A DNA stretch of 46,080 nt from Planctomycetota bacterium (GCA_016209605.1 JACQVS010000081.1:1-46080), one strand, 5' to 3'; shown: positions 33,400 through 42,236, counted from the first letter of the stretch. Notes: generated by a model from the letters alone, not told the origin. Program-made: numbers and translations.

Positions 33400-33426
33400 A
33401 CTGGTAAAACTGGTAGAACTGGTAGA
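33400..33426. repeat. Short 9-bp tandem repeat, three units
   Basis: ACTGGTAAA, ACTGGTAGA, ACTGGTAGA at 33400-33426 in the topA upstream region (gap 33246-33498). A microsatellite-like repeat; no function evident. Confidence 0.6.
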
Positions 33427-33464
33427 AACGTTGAAGCTGAAGCGGCGCTTTGCCGATCATGAAG

Positions 33465-33491
33465 TTGCCGACCGATGAGCTTCTCTATAAT
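33465..33491 (+). promoter_or_regulatory. Putative topA promoter
   Basis: TTGCCG at 33465-33470, 15-bp spacer, TATAAT at 33486-33491. The -10 ends 7 bases before the ATG of a short upstream ORF. Confidence 0.5.
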
Positions 33492-33498
33492 TCGCGGC

Positions 33499-33546
33499 AT
33501 GATTGGAGCTTACAAAACGTTGTTCTGGATGCGCAAACATGGGTAA
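33499..33546 (+). CDS. 15-codon upstream ORF overlapping the topA start
   Basis: A 15-residue frame (MIGAYKTLFWMRKHG) begins 7 bases after the TATAAT box, so it would be translated from a near-leaderless mRNA. Its TAA lies inside the topA start region as ATGGGTAA, overlapping the topA start codon by 8 bases. The arrangement suggests translational coupling to topA. No conserved leader peptide was recognised, and chance occurrence is possible. Confidence 0.4.
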   Translation: MIGAYKTLFWMRKHG

Positions 33547-36217
33547 GTCACTCGTCATAGTGGAGTCGCCGGCCAAGGCGCGGACCATTTCCAAGTTTCT
33601 GGGGAGGGACTATGTCGTCGAGTCGAGCATTGGCCACATCCGCGATCTTCCCAACAGCGCCAAGGAAATCCCTCCGGCCATCAAGAAAGAGCCCTGGGCC
33701 CGGCTCGGGATCGACATCGAAAACGACTTCCAGCCGTACTACGTCATACCCACCGAGAAGAGGAGGCAAGTCGCCAAGCTGAAAGAGCTGGTCAAGAAGG
33801 CAGATGAGCTTTACCTGGCGACCGATGAAGACCGCGAAGGGGAGGCGATCAGCTGGCATCTCTGCGATGTCCTCAAGCCGAAGATCCCCAGGAAGCGGCT
33901 GGTCTTCCACGAGATCACCCGCGAGGCCATCAAGCAGGCGCTCGCCAACCCGCGCGACATCGATGAGCGGCTGGTGCGGGCCCAGGAGACGCGCCGCATC
34001 CTCGACCGCCTCTACGGCTACAAGATCTCGCCGGTCTTGTGGCGCAAGATCGCCCCGCGCCTTTCAGCGGGGCGCGTGCAGAGCGTCGCGGTTCGGATGA
34101 TCGTCGAGCGCGAGCGGGCGCGCATGCGCTTCGTGGCGGCTTCCTATTGGGATTTGCTGGCCTCCTTCGATTCCGCCGCCGAGGTGCCGGCGCCGGGATT
34201 CCCTTTCGAGGCGGCCCTGATCGCCCTGGAGGGGAGGCGCGTCGCCACTGGCCGCGACTTCGACGATCACGGCAAGTTCACCGCCAATCCGGCCGAGGTC
34301 GTGATCCTCGATGAAAAAGCCGCCGCCGGCCTCGCTGCCAAGCTCGAGAAGGAATCCTTTCAGATCGCCAGCATCGAGAGCAAGCCGTACTCCGAAAGGC
34401 CGGCCCCCCCCTTCACCACCAGCACGCTGCAGCAGGAGGCCAACCGCAAGCTGCGCCTGCCGGCGCGGGTGACCATGCAGATCGCCCAGCGCCTTTACGA
34501 GAACGGCTATATCACCTACATGCGCACCGACTCCACCAGCTTGTCCGATGAGGCGGTCCGCCAGATCCGGGAGCTGGTGAGCGGCCTCTACGGGGGCGAG
34601 TACCTGCCCGGGGAGCCGCGCTTTTACCAGACCAGGGTCCGGAACGCCCAGGAAGCCCATGAAGCCATCCGGCCGGCGGGCGACTCCTTCCGGCGGCCGG
34701 AGGAGCTGCGCGGCGAGATCAACGATGATGAGCTACGGGTGTACGAGCTCATCTGGAAACGCGCCGTGGCCAGCCAGATGGCCGACGCGCGCGGCCAGCG
34801 CCAGACCTTGCAAGTGAAGGGCGATGAGGCGGTCTTCCAGGCCACCGGCAAGACCATCCAGTTCCCCGGCTTCCTGCGGGCCTACGTCGAGGGCTCCGAC
34901 GATCCGGAGGCGGATCTGGCCGACAAAGAGACCATCCTGCCAGCGGTCAAGGTCGGCGATCAAGCGGTTCTGAACCGTCTCGAGCCCAAAGGGCACGCCA
35001 CCCAGCCGCCGCCGCGCTTCACCGAGGCTTCGCTGGTGAAGGAGCTGGAAGCCAACGGCGTCGGCCGGCCCAGCACCTATGCCACCATCATCGACACCAT
35101 CCTCGAGCGGGACTACGTCGTCAAGCAGGGCAGCGCCCTGGTGCCGACCTTCACCGCCTTCGCCGTCGTCGGCCTCTTGGAGAAGAACTTCGGCACCCTG
35201 GTGGACACGCAGTTCACCGCGCGCATGGAGGACGACCTCGACGCCATCTCGCGCGGCGAGCAGAATCCGGTGCCTTACCTGAAGGGCTTCTACTTCGGCG
35301 GCCCCTCGGATCCGGGTTTGAAGGACCTGATCCAGGCCGAGATCGATCCCCGCGAGTCCTGCACCATCCCCTTGGGGAAGGATGCCGAAGGCCGGGAGGT
35401 GAACGTGCGCATCGGCCGCTACGGCCCGTACCTCGAGCGCGGCGGCGACCGCGCCCCCATTCCCGAGGGCACGGCGCCGGACGCCTTGACCCTCGAGGCC
35501 GCCGGTCGCCTGCTGGGGCAAGTCTCCGGCCCGAAGCTCCTCGGCCAGTGCCCCGCCACCGGCAAGCCGGTGTACGCGCGCACCGGCCGCTTCGGCCCCT
35601 ACTTCCAGATGGGCGAGCCGGAGGACAATCCCAAGATGAAGTCGCTACTCCCGGGCATGAAGCTGGAAGAGGCGACCCTGGAGCAGGCCCTGAAGGTCCT
35701 TTCGCTCCCCCGCGGCTTGGGCCCCGATCCCGAGACCGGCGAGGAAGTGATCGCCGACTATGGCCGCTACGGCCAGTACCTCAAGCGCGGCGCCGAGACG
35801 CGCAGCTTTTACCCGCCGGACAACGTCTTGACCATCGGCCTGGGACGCGCCCTGCAGATCTTCAAGGAGACCCCCAAGGAGCGCCGCGGCGCCCCCAAGC
35901 TCCTGCGCGAGCTGGGGACCGACCAGGGGAGCGGCAAGGCCATCCGGCTGCTCTCCGGTCGCTACGGCCCTTACGTCACCGATGGCGACCTGAACGCCAA
36001 CATCCCCCGCGCCATCAACCTCGATGAGCTGACCTTGACCGAGGCTCTCGGCCTCCTCAAGGCCCGCGCCGAAAGGCAAGGCTGGAAGGGGAAAACCAAG
36101 GGGAAGGGCCGCTTCGGGGCGAGGTCCGATGAGGAGACGGTGCCCATTAAAACCAAAAAAACCACCAAGAAAAAAATCGCGGCACATATTTCCAAAAAGA
36201 AAACAAAAAAAATTTAA
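33539..36217 (+). CDS. topA: DNA topoisomerase I (type IA)
   Basis: This 892-aa enzyme relaxes negatively supercoiled DNA. Residues 1-120 are the Toprim domain (LVIVESPAKARTI and TDEDREGEAISWH). The catalytic Tyr327 is in GYITYMRTDSTSLS. In place of C-terminal zinc ribbons it has four Toprim-C-terminal repeats (GRYGPYLERG, GRFGPYFQMGE, GRYGQYLKRGAETRSFYP, GRYGPYVTDGDLNANIP) and a Lys-rich tail that probably binds DNA. ATG 33539 is chosen over TTG 33503 because it begins directly at the conserved GKSLVIVES. A short uORF overlaps the start. It is convergent with the PDZ gene, 6 bp apart. Confidence 0.97.
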   Translation: MGKSLVIVESPAKARTISKFLGRDYVVESSIGHIRDLPNSAKEIPPAIKKEPWARLGIDIENDFQPYYVIPTEKRRQVAKLKELVKKADELYLATDEDREGEAISWHLCDVLKPKIPRKRLVFHEITREAIKQALANPRDIDERLVRAQETRRILDRLYGYKISPVLWRKIAPRLSAGRVQSVAVRMIVERERARMRFVAASYWDLLASFDSAAEVPAPGFPFEAALIALEGRRVATGRDFDDHGKFTANPAEVVILDEKAAAGLAAKLEKESFQIASIESKPYSERPAPPFTTSTLQQEANRKLRLPARVTMQIAQRLYENGYITYMRTDSTSLSDEAVRQIRELVSGLYGGEYLPGEPRFYQTRVRNAQEAHEAIRPAGDSFRRPEELRGEINDDELRVYELIWKRAVASQMADARGQRQTLQVKGDEAVFQATGKTIQFPGFLRAYVEGSDDPEADLADKETILPAVKVGDQAVLNRLEPKGHATQPPPRFTEASLVKELEANGVGRPSTYATIIDTILERDYVVKQGSALVPTFTAFAVVGLLEKNFGTLVDTQFTARMEDDLDAISRGEQNPVPYLKGFYFGGPSDPGLKDLIQAEIDPRESCTIPLGKDAEGREVNVRIGRYGPYLERGGDRAPIPEGTAPDALTLEAAGRLLGQVSGPKLLGQCPATGKPVYARTGRFGPYFQMGEPEDNPKMKSLLPGMKLEEATLEQALKVLSLPRGLGPDPETGEEVIADYGRYGQYLKRGAETRSFYPPDNVLTIGLGRALQIFKETPKERRGAPKLLRELGTDQGSGKAIRLLSGRYGPYVTDGDLNANIPRAINLDELTLTEALGLLKARAERQGWKGKTKGKGRFGARSDEETVPIKTKKTTKKKIAAHISKKKTKKI

Positions 36218-36223
36218 TTCCTC

Positions 36224-37420
36224 TTACTCCCGACTTCCCCAGCTGATCGGCAGCAGCCACGCAATGCGCAGCTCCTTCTCTCCCCCGCGGGTGCCGTGGT
36301 ATTCGATGAGGTCGAGCAAGGTCCCCCAGTTGCGGCTCACCACGTTCCTGGCGGCGTGGTCGCGCTCCCTTACCGCCGAGCAGCGCTCGCAGTTGAAGAG
36401 GATGCCGAAGATCAGGGAAAACTCGAAGTGCTCCGGCCGGCTCCTGTACTTGACCAGGTTGAGCAGGTTGAAGCGGCTGCCGGCGGTGGCGTCTTCCGAG
36501 AGGTCGACGGGTGCTTCGACGCTTTGTTGGCCCCGGAGCACGGTGAAGACGGTGCGGTGGCCCGCGCCGATGGCCGCGACCACCTTCGAGTAGTCGCCGA
36601 GCGCCGGAACCGGCTGGTCCCCCACCTTGATGAGATAGTCCTTGACGCGGAGATCCCCCTGGAAGGCCGGGCCGCCCGGCAGGAGGTCGATCACCAGCAG
36701 GCCTTTTTCGGCCACCGCCGGACCCAGTACAATGGGCCGCGCCTGGTCGGTCAGCTCGACGAGCTTGAGGCCGGTGCGGCCGCGGTCGTCGAGTACCGGC
36801 AGCTGCTGCTGGATCCCCTTGCCGCTGACGATGCGTTTTTCCATTCCGACCTCCACCGCCACTTGTAGATGCTCGGCGCCGCGCTGCTTCACCGCCACCG
36901 CCGCCGGCTCGAATCTCGGCCGCTCGAGGCCGATCTCCACCCGCTCCCCCGGCTTGGTCTCCTCGATCAGCAGCTCGAGGCGCTGGGGGCTGCTCACCTC
37001 CTTGCCGTTGTAGGTGACGATCACATCTTCCGGCTGGAGGCCGGCCTTGTCCGCCGGCCCTTTATTTTCGACGGAGCGCACGAAGACGCCGCTGAAGGGC
37101 TCGAGGTGGAGCCGTTTCGCCTTCTTTTCATCGAGGGGCGAAAGCTCGACGCCAAGATGGCCGACCCCGGTTTCGACGCTGCGGTTGAAGGTGAACTCGC
37201 CGTCTGGGTCAATGGTGTAGGACTGGCGGCGGACGGCCTCATCGCCGTTCAAGGATCCTTCCGCGGCCAGGGCGCCGCCGCCGGCGCGGTCCAGCGGCAC
37301 GGGCACGGAGCGCAGCGCCTCGCGGGACTCGTTCTCGGTATGGCAGTCGAACGAATTGCAGGAGAGCTCTCCGAGAACGAATAAGAGGGAAATTAACCGC
37401 CAAAAATTTCGCATGAACAT
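36224..37420 (-). CDS. Lipoprotein with two PDZ domains
   Basis: This 398-aa protein has a lipoprotein signal (ISLLFVLGELSC). The first PDZ domain is near residues 85-150 (LGVELSPLDEKKAKRLHLEPFSGVFVRSVENKGPADKAGLQPEDVIVTYNGKEV). The second is near 235-300 (GLLVIDLLPGGPAFQGDLRVKDYLIKVGDQPVPALGDYSKVVAAI). The C-terminal 80 residues are unclassified. No protease catalytic domain is visible. It follows the anti-sigma gene by 20 bp on the same strand, with AAGGAAG before ATG 37420. The sigma/anti-sigma/PDZ order recalls envelope-stress circuits in which PDZ domains sense misfolded proteins; that role is inferred. Confidence 0.78.
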   Translation of the reverse strand: MFMRNFWRLISLLFVLGELSCNSFDCHTENESREALRSVPVPLDRAGGGALAAEGSLNGDEAVRRQSYTIDPDGEFTFNRSVETGVGHLGVELSPLDEKKAKRLHLEPFSGVFVRSVENKGPADKAGLQPEDVIVTYNGKEVSSPQRLELLIEETKPGERVEIGLERPRFEPAAVAVKQRGAEHLQVAVEVGMEKRIVSGKGIQQQLPVLDDRGRTGLKLVELTDQARPIVLGPAVAEKGLLVIDLLPGGPAFQGDLRVKDYLIKVGDQPVPALGDYSKVVAAIGAGHRTVFTVLRGQQSVEAPVDLSEDATAGSRFNLLNLVKYRSRPEHFEFSLIFGILFNCERCSAVRERDHAARNVVSRNWGTLLDLIEYHGTRGGEKELRIAWLLPISWGSRE

Positions 37421-37440
37421 AAGGACTTCCTTTAAATTTC

Positions 37441-38433
37441 TTATTTTCCTCGCCTGGATTCCTCGATGCTCTTCAGCCGGCTGCGGCGGTTGTCTTCCTC
37501 GGACTCTCCCGGCTCATTCTCGCCCATCCCGAAGGCGCAGGCCAGTCCCTCGGTCCGGCGGCTCCACCACCGCAGCCAGCCGGGTGGCTCTTCCGCCCCG
37601 GCATCGCGCTCCGGTTTCGGCCTGGCTTCGTAGGTCGAATCGCTCAAGTTTTCGAGGGCGCTCAAGGCCAGGCTGGCCATTTTGGGCTCGCTCTCATCGC
37701 TCGCGATGGCGATCAGCTCCGGGATCACCTTCTCCTTGGGGCCGCGGATCTTGAGCTCGAGGCTGTCGCCGCGCCGGCGAAAGAAGACGTTGGAGAGGAC
37801 GGTCGCTTGCTGGCCGACGCCGCGATCCTCCTCGTAAATCCGGTTCTCGAGGGGCCGCGGCAGGGCTGGGGCGGCGCGTTCCTCTTGCGCCTTTTCAAGC
37901 CGGGCGACCTCCCCCTCCAGCCGGCGGCTCTCGGACCGGGCCGACTGGATTTCAATCTTGAGATCGGCGATGAGCTTTTCCTGCGAGCGGGCCTGGCTTT
38001 CGAGCCGCTCCAGCTCGCCGCTCAACCGCCGGCTTTCAAGGGCCGCCTGGCCGAGATTTTCCTGCAGCCCGGCGGCCTGATCTTTCCAATGGCGCTCGCG
38101 GCTCAGGAAGAAGCCCGCCAAGACCGCTTGAATCGCGATGAGCAGGGCCGCGGCCAGGGCGAGAAGCCATTTGTGACCGCTTTCCCAGGCCGCGGCGCGG
38201 GGGGGGGCGGCCTGAGCCGCCTCGAGGCGCGCCAGGGTGGACTCGTAGAGGCCCGCCGGCGGTTTTTCGCGGTCCAGGGCACGCAGGGCCACCAGGGTTT
38301 TCTGCAAATCGCGCCGCTCTTTCTCGCAGGCGGCGCAGCGGCTCAAGTGCTGCGAGACTTCCCGATGCGCCTCCGGCGGCAGGGACTCCTCCAGGAATTC
38401 GGATATGAGAGATCGGCATTGGGTACAGTTCAT
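37441..38433 (-). CDS. Membrane-bound anti-sigma factor with coiled-coil sensor region
   Basis: This 330-aa protein has an N-terminal zf-HC2 anti-sigma finger (MNCTQCRSLISEFLEESLPPEAHREVSQHLSRCAACEKE, C3 and C6 with HLSRCAAC). One membrane segment follows near 95-120 (KWLLALAAALLIAIQAVLAGFFL). A long coiled coil follows at about 125-215 (EKLIADLKIEIQSARSESRRLEGEVARLEKAQEE), then an Ala/Leu-rich section like one HEAT unit (VIPELIAIASDESEPKMASLALSALENL). It should hold the ECF sigma factor encoded 7 bp upstream. The large periplasmic coiled coil is unusual for this class and could sense envelope state. Confidence 0.87.
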   Translation of the reverse strand: MNCTQCRSLISEFLEESLPPEAHREVSQHLSRCAACEKERRDLQKTLVALRALDREKPPAGLYESTLARLEAAQAAPPRAAAWESGHKWLLALAAALLIAIQAVLAGFFLSRERHWKDQAAGLQENLGQAALESRRLSGELERLESQARSQEKLIADLKIEIQSARSESRRLEGEVARLEKAQEERAAPALPRPLENRIYEEDRGVGQQATVLSNVFFRRRGDSLELKIRGPKEKVIPELIAIASDESEPKMASLALSALENLSDSTYEARPKPERDAGAEEPPGWLRWWSRRTEGLACAFGMGENEPGESEEDNRRSRLKSIEESRRGK

Positions 38434-38440
38434 ATTTCGA

Positions 38441-39118
38441 TCACGCCTCGCTTTGAGCCTCGAACCAATCGGGATCGAGCGCCCGCAGCGCGTTTTTCAG
38501 CTCCGTGCGGGCGCGATGGATCCGCGATTTGACCGTGCCGAGCCGGCAGCCGAACAGCTCCGCCAGCTCGCCGTAGGAGAGGCCTTCCACGTCGCACAGG
38601 ATGACCAGCGCCCGCTGGGTGGGCTCCAGCCCCTTCAGGGCCTGCTCCACCAGAGCGGACCGCTCTTTTCGTTCAAGACGGTTGACGGGAGAATTGTCCT
38701 CGCGGTCGGCCGGCTCGAAAAATCCCCGGTCATCGGAATCGCCCTCCATGCCGCCGGGGCGCAGCGGCAGCTCGCTCCGGCGCCTGGCGCGACGGAGCTG
38801 GTCGCGCGAGTGGTTCCACGCGATGGCACAGATCCAGGCGCGGAAGCTTCTTGACCGGTCGAAGGTCCCGAGCGCTCCCAGGGCGCGCAGGAAGACCTCC
38901 TGGGTCGCATCGCTCGCCCGCTCCGGGTCCCCGAGCAGCTTGAGGCAGAGGCGGTACACCACCGGCATGTACCGGTTGACCAGCTCCGCCTGAGCGGCGC
39001 GGCTTCCCCGCTGCGCCTGGATCAGGCAGGCCAGCTCCTCCTCGACGGCGGAGCGGTCCGTTCCGGATTGGTGGTACGGTCCCAGGGTTTGGTCAGCGCT
39101 CATGGACCCGGTCAACAT
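38441..39118 (-). CDS. ECF-type RNA polymerase sigma factor
   Basis: This 225-aa protein has sigma region 2 (LVNRYMPVVYRLCLKLLGDPERASDATQEVFLRALGALGTFD, FRAWICAIAWNHSRDQLRRARRR). Region 4 follows (LKGLEPTQRALVILCDVEGLSYGELAELFGCRLGTVKSRIHRARTELKNAL). It is followed directly by its zf-HC2 anti-sigma gene. An ECF-like promoter lies just upstream, so positive autoregulation is likely. The start could be ATG 39118 (AGAG upstream) or ATG 39103; the conserved region is unaffected. It belongs to the RpoE-like group by sequence pattern. Confidence 0.94.
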   Translation of the reverse strand: MLTGSMSADQTLGPYHQSGTDRSAVEEELACLIQAQRGSRAAQAELVNRYMPVVYRLCLKLLGDPERASDATQEVFLRALGALGTFDRSRSFRAWICAIAWNHSRDQLRRARRRSELPLRPGGMEGDSDDRGFFEPADREDNSPVNRLERKERSALVEQALKGLEPTQRALVILCDVEGLSYGELAELFGCRLGTVKSRIHRARTELKNALRALDPDWFEAQSEA

Positions 39119-39133
39119 GTCTCTTTAAAGATG

Positions 39134-39160
39134 CCATACGCGGGAGGTCGGGAAAGGTTC
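39134..39160 (-). promoter_or_regulatory. Putative ECF-type autoregulated promoter
   Basis: On the minus strand GGAACC (39155-39160) is followed after 15 bases by CGTATG (39134-39139), matching the GGAAC...CGT pattern of ECF sigma promoters. Transcription would start near 39127, just before the sigma gene ATG at 39118. Confidence 0.5.
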
Positions 39161-39275
39161 CTGAAAATTTCCGGGTAATCGACTTTTTTCGAATCCACCC
39201 AGCAAGATGGCTTGCCAAGGGTGGGCTCGAGAAAGTATAAAGGATTGTACAATTTGAGACTATGGGAGACGTATT

Positions 39276-41423
39276 ATGACCTGGCGTGCGTTCAATTTCT
39301 GCCGGCACCGGCTTTCGGCAAGACCGCTTTTCATCCTTAGTCTGGGCCTCTTCTCCTCGGCGATCCTCGCCCAGACCCGCTACCCCTACATTGACTTCGT
39401 GATGCCGCTCATGGTGCAGCGGGGGACTGCGGCGCGGCTGGAAGTGCAGACCACGGGCAGCGTCAAGACTGCCGTGCAGGCCTTGATCGAGGGGGAAGGC
39501 GTCCGCGCCGAGGTGCTCCCCCACACCGCCGAGAACAAGCTGCCGGACAACCGGGCGGCGGTGCAGCTCGAGATCGCCCCCGGCGCCGCTCTTGGCCCGC
39601 GGGAGATCCGCCTCGCCACCGAGGAGGCCATCACCACGCCGGCGGAGTTTTACATCACCGATCTGCCGGTGGCTGAAGAAAGCGGCAAGGGGAACAGCCT
39701 GGCCGCGGCGCAGGAGATCCAGATTCCCGGCGTGGTCTGCGGGCGCATCGCAGGCAGCGTCGAGGTCGACTGGTACAAGTTCTCGGCGAAGCGCGGCGAG
39801 CGCGTCAACTTCACGGTCCTCGGGGCGCGGCTTCAGGAGACCATCCATCACATCGGCCGCTTCATCCCCCACTTCGATCCCTTCCTCGCCCTCACCGATG
39901 CCGAGGGACGGGAGCTGGCGGTGAACGATGACTACTACTTCGCCGACCCACTGCTTTCCTTCGAGATCCCCGCCGACGGCGTTTACCACCTGGCGGTCCG
40001 CGAGGCCAACTTCAAGGGCCACGAATTTTACACCTACGGCCTGGTGGCCACCGCCGGCCCTTACGCCGCCTTGACCTTTCCCGCGGCGCTGGCTCCCGGG
40101 AGCAGCAGCGAGGTGGAGCTGATCGGGCCGGGCTGCGGCCCCGCGGTGAAGGGGAACCTGGCGCTGCCGCCGGACGCCCGCCCCGGAGAGCGCGCGCTGG
40201 CCCGTCCCGTGCTGGCGGGCGGCCAGGAGGCCGCGCCGGTGTGGGCGGTGGCGAGCGGCCTGCCGGCGTTTCTTGAAAAAGAGGCGCTCGAGCCGGAGGC
40301 CAACGGGCAGCGCGAGTCGGCTCAGGAAATTCCCCTCCCCGCCGGACTCTCCGGCCGCATCGGCCGGCCCGATGATGTGGATGTCTTCACCTTCGCTGCG
40401 GCCAAGGGCGTCCGCTATCGCCTCGAGGCCTTCGCGCGGCGGCTGTACAGCCCCCTCGATCTCGAACTGGCCATCCTCGACTCGAAAGGGGGCGCGGTGA
40501 TGACTCAGGATGACTCCCGCGACCTCGCCGGGCGGAGCACCAAGGATCCGGTCGCCGAATGGATCGCTCCGGAGGACGGCAAATACTTCATCCAGCTCCA
40601 GGATGTGCACCGCCGGGGCGGCAGGGAGTTCGTCTACTATCTCAACTGCCTGGCGGCGGAGCCGGATTTCGAGCTCACCTCCGATCCCGACCTGTCAATG
40701 ATCGGGCCGGGGAACCGCGCTCCGGTCTACGTCCGCGCCCATCGCCGCGGCGGCTGGAACGGCCCCATCGACCTCGCCGTCGAGGGGCTGCCGGCAGGGG
40801 TGAAGGCTCACTCCGCGCCCATCCTCGAGGGCATGACCGACGCCTGCATCATCCTCGAGGCCGCCGCCGAGGCCCCCAAGGGGGCCTCGCTTTACCGCAT
40901 TCTCGGGAAGGCCAGCGTCCAGCGCTCCGATGGGTCGGCGGTCGAACTCCTGCGCCGAGCCATCCCGCTCGCCGAAGTTTACCAGGCCCGCCGGGCGCCG
41001 GCGCGGAACTCCGCAGTGGCCGTGACGCGGCCGTCGGACATCCGGGTCCAGACCGAGGTGATCGAGGTCGTCCTCAAGCCGGGGGAATCGAAGCCCATCC
41101 CCATCCAACTCTCGCGCGCCGAGTTTTACAAGACCGGCTCGGTGACGCTCTGGGGGATGTGGCGCTTCGAGGGGACCATCTTCGGAAGCTCCCTGCCGCC
41201 GGGTGTGGCTGTGGACGAGGGCATGTCCCGCACCAGCCTGAACGGCGCCGAGGTCGAGGGCGTGCTCGCCCTGAAGGCGGCCGCCGACGCCAAGCCGATC
41301 AGCAGGGTGCAAACGGCGGTCATCGGCCTCGTGCCCATCGAGTTCAGCGTCTTCGTCCCCCACTGCACGCCGCCGATCTACGTGACCGTCACAGGAAAGG
41401 ACGGTGCGGTTGCTAAATATTAG
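39276..41423 (+). CDS. Secreted protein with pre-peptidase C-terminal (PPC) domains
   Basis: This 715-aa protein has a signal peptide (PLFILSLGLFSSAILAQ). Near residues 130-250 there is a PPC-like domain (VEVDWYKFSAKRGERVNFTVLGARL, DPFLALTDAEGRELAVNDDYYF, GVYHLAVREA). A second near 350-440 follows (IGRPDDVDVFTFAAAKGVRYRLEAFARRL, DLELAILDSKGGAVMTQDDS, PEDGKYFIQLQDVHRRGG). The rest is beta-rich Ig-like. PPC domains are found at the ends of secreted proteases and in Planctomycetota surface proteins; no catalytic domain is visible. TACAAT at 39248-39253 and GGGAGA before the ATG support the start. Confidence 0.82.
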   Translation: MTWRAFNFCRHRLSARPLFILSLGLFSSAILAQTRYPYIDFVMPLMVQRGTAARLEVQTTGSVKTAVQALIEGEGVRAEVLPHTAENKLPDNRAAVQLEIAPGAALGPREIRLATEEAITTPAEFYITDLPVAEESGKGNSLAAAQEIQIPGVVCGRIAGSVEVDWYKFSAKRGERVNFTVLGARLQETIHHIGRFIPHFDPFLALTDAEGRELAVNDDYYFADPLLSFEIPADGVYHLAVREANFKGHEFYTYGLVATAGPYAALTFPAALAPGSSSEVELIGPGCGPAVKGNLALPPDARPGERALARPVLAGGQEAAPVWAVASGLPAFLEKEALEPEANGQRESAQEIPLPAGLSGRIGRPDDVDVFTFAAAKGVRYRLEAFARRLYSPLDLELAILDSKGGAVMTQDDSRDLAGRSTKDPVAEWIAPEDGKYFIQLQDVHRRGGREFVYYLNCLAAEPDFELTSDPDLSMIGPGNRAPVYVRAHRRGGWNGPIDLAVEGLPAGVKAHSAPILEGMTDACIILEAAAEAPKGASLYRILGKASVQRSDGSAVELLRRAIPLAEVYQARRAPARNSAVAVTRPSDIRVQTEVIEVVLKPGESKPIPIQLSRAEFYKTGSVTLWGMWRFEGTIFGSSLPPGVAVDEGMSRTSLNGAEVEGVLALKAAADAKPISRVQTAVIGLVPIEFSVFVPHCTPPIYVTVTGKDGAVAKY

Positions 41424-41462
41424 GACCAGCGACCAGGTAAAAGAATTCCCCCGCTGCGGTGA

Positions 41463-41876
41463 TCAGATAAGAACAGTGGCCCCGGTCAGCTTCCTGGATG
41501 CCTTCTCGAAAGTTACCATGCCCGCGGGCAGCGAAGCGTAGTGCGCGTGGATAAGGCGATCCACAAATCCCGGTTTCTGGCTAGAGGATTTCATCGTACG
41601 GAGGACTTCTACGGCGCACGCCCCATGACAGGGATGGACGACTCCCCGCTCAAGCATATCCAACAATCCGTCAACAGCTTGTCGCTTGGAGACCCCATAG
41701 TGCGTCACCAAGGCTAAATAGGTCTCGGAGATTACGAGGTCGGAGACGACGAGTTTATTCCCCTGACGAGCCGAGGTTCTGATGAAATCTCGTGTGGCTC
41801 GCGCCTGCGCTTCGGGCTCGCCGGTGAGTATCCTTAAAACGACGGAAGTGTCGAGTCCAACGGTTTCCTCAGACAT
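41463..41876 (-). CDS. PIN-domain toxin (VapC family)
   Basis: This 137-aa PIN-domain protein carries the acidic metal-site residues D9 (GLDTSVVLRIL), E51 (SDLVISETYLAL) and D106 (GFVDRLIHAHY). The fourth position is Glu in VTFEKA where Asp is usual. VapC toxins cleave RNA, commonly initiator tRNA or rRNA. It overlaps the AbrB-type antitoxin gene by 8 bp (ATGTCTGA), the usual VapBC coupling. It is separated by 39 bp from the convergent PPC gene. Confidence 0.9.
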   Translation of the reverse strand: MSEETVGLDTSVVLRILTGEPEAQARATRDFIRTSARQGNKLVVSDLVISETYLALVTHYGVSKRQAVDGLLDMLERGVVHPCHGACAVEVLRTMKSSSQKPGFVDRLIHAHYASLPAGMVTFEKASRKLTGATVLI

Positions 41877-42129
41877 CCCCCCTCATTCTGGCTCGTCGGA
41901 TGCTTCGCCGGATCGATTCCATGTCGTGCCTCTTGCCACGAGCATTCTTTTTGAAGCGTCCCATCCAGGAGAGATCGGGTTCGGCGATGGGCTCCAGGCA
42001 CCAGACCGCTTTCCCATCGACGATCCGCTTCTGGACTCCGATGGCATCCCCTGGTTCCATGTTCATCTCCTTGCACAACTTCTGGGGCAAGGTCGCCTGT
42101 CTCTTTGCGGTCAGCTTTATCGTGGTCAT
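41869..42129 (-). CDS. AbrB/SpoVT-type antitoxin (VapB)
   Basis: This 86-aa protein starts with an AbrB swapped-hairpin DNA-binding domain (IKLTAKRQATLPQKLCKEMNMEPGDAIGVQKRI). The C-terminal tail is basic and should bind the toxin. AAGGAG at 42138-42143 precedes the ATG. A strong promoter overlapped by a 14-bp palindrome lies just upstream, so VapB or VapBC probably represses its own operon. Confidence 0.87.
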   Translation of the reverse strand: MTTIKLTAKRQATLPQKLCKEMNMEPGDAIGVQKRIVDGKAVWCLEPIAEPDLSWMGRFKKNARGKRHDMESIRRSIRRARMRGDV

Positions 42130-42150
42130 AGCACATTCTCCTTACTGCAG

Positions 42151-42179
42151 ATCATATGGTAAGGAAGGAATTCCTTCAA
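42151..42179 (-). promoter_or_regulatory. VapBC promoter with overlapping palindromic operator
   Basis: TTGAAG (42174-42179, minus), 17-bp spacer, TATGAT (42151-42156). The perfect 14-bp palindrome GAAGGAATTCCTTC (42164-42177) covers part of the -35 box and the spacer. A repressor bound there would block the polymerase. Confidence 0.65.
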
Positions 42180-42236
42180 CATGTTTTCTCGAGACGGCAA
42201 CCGGTATTTCGCATCAGCCGAGAAATCCCATCCGGA

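Noticed and set aside
33400..33426. CRISPR-like repeat
   Set aside because: Only three 9-bp units directly in tandem with no spacers; a simple microsatellite.
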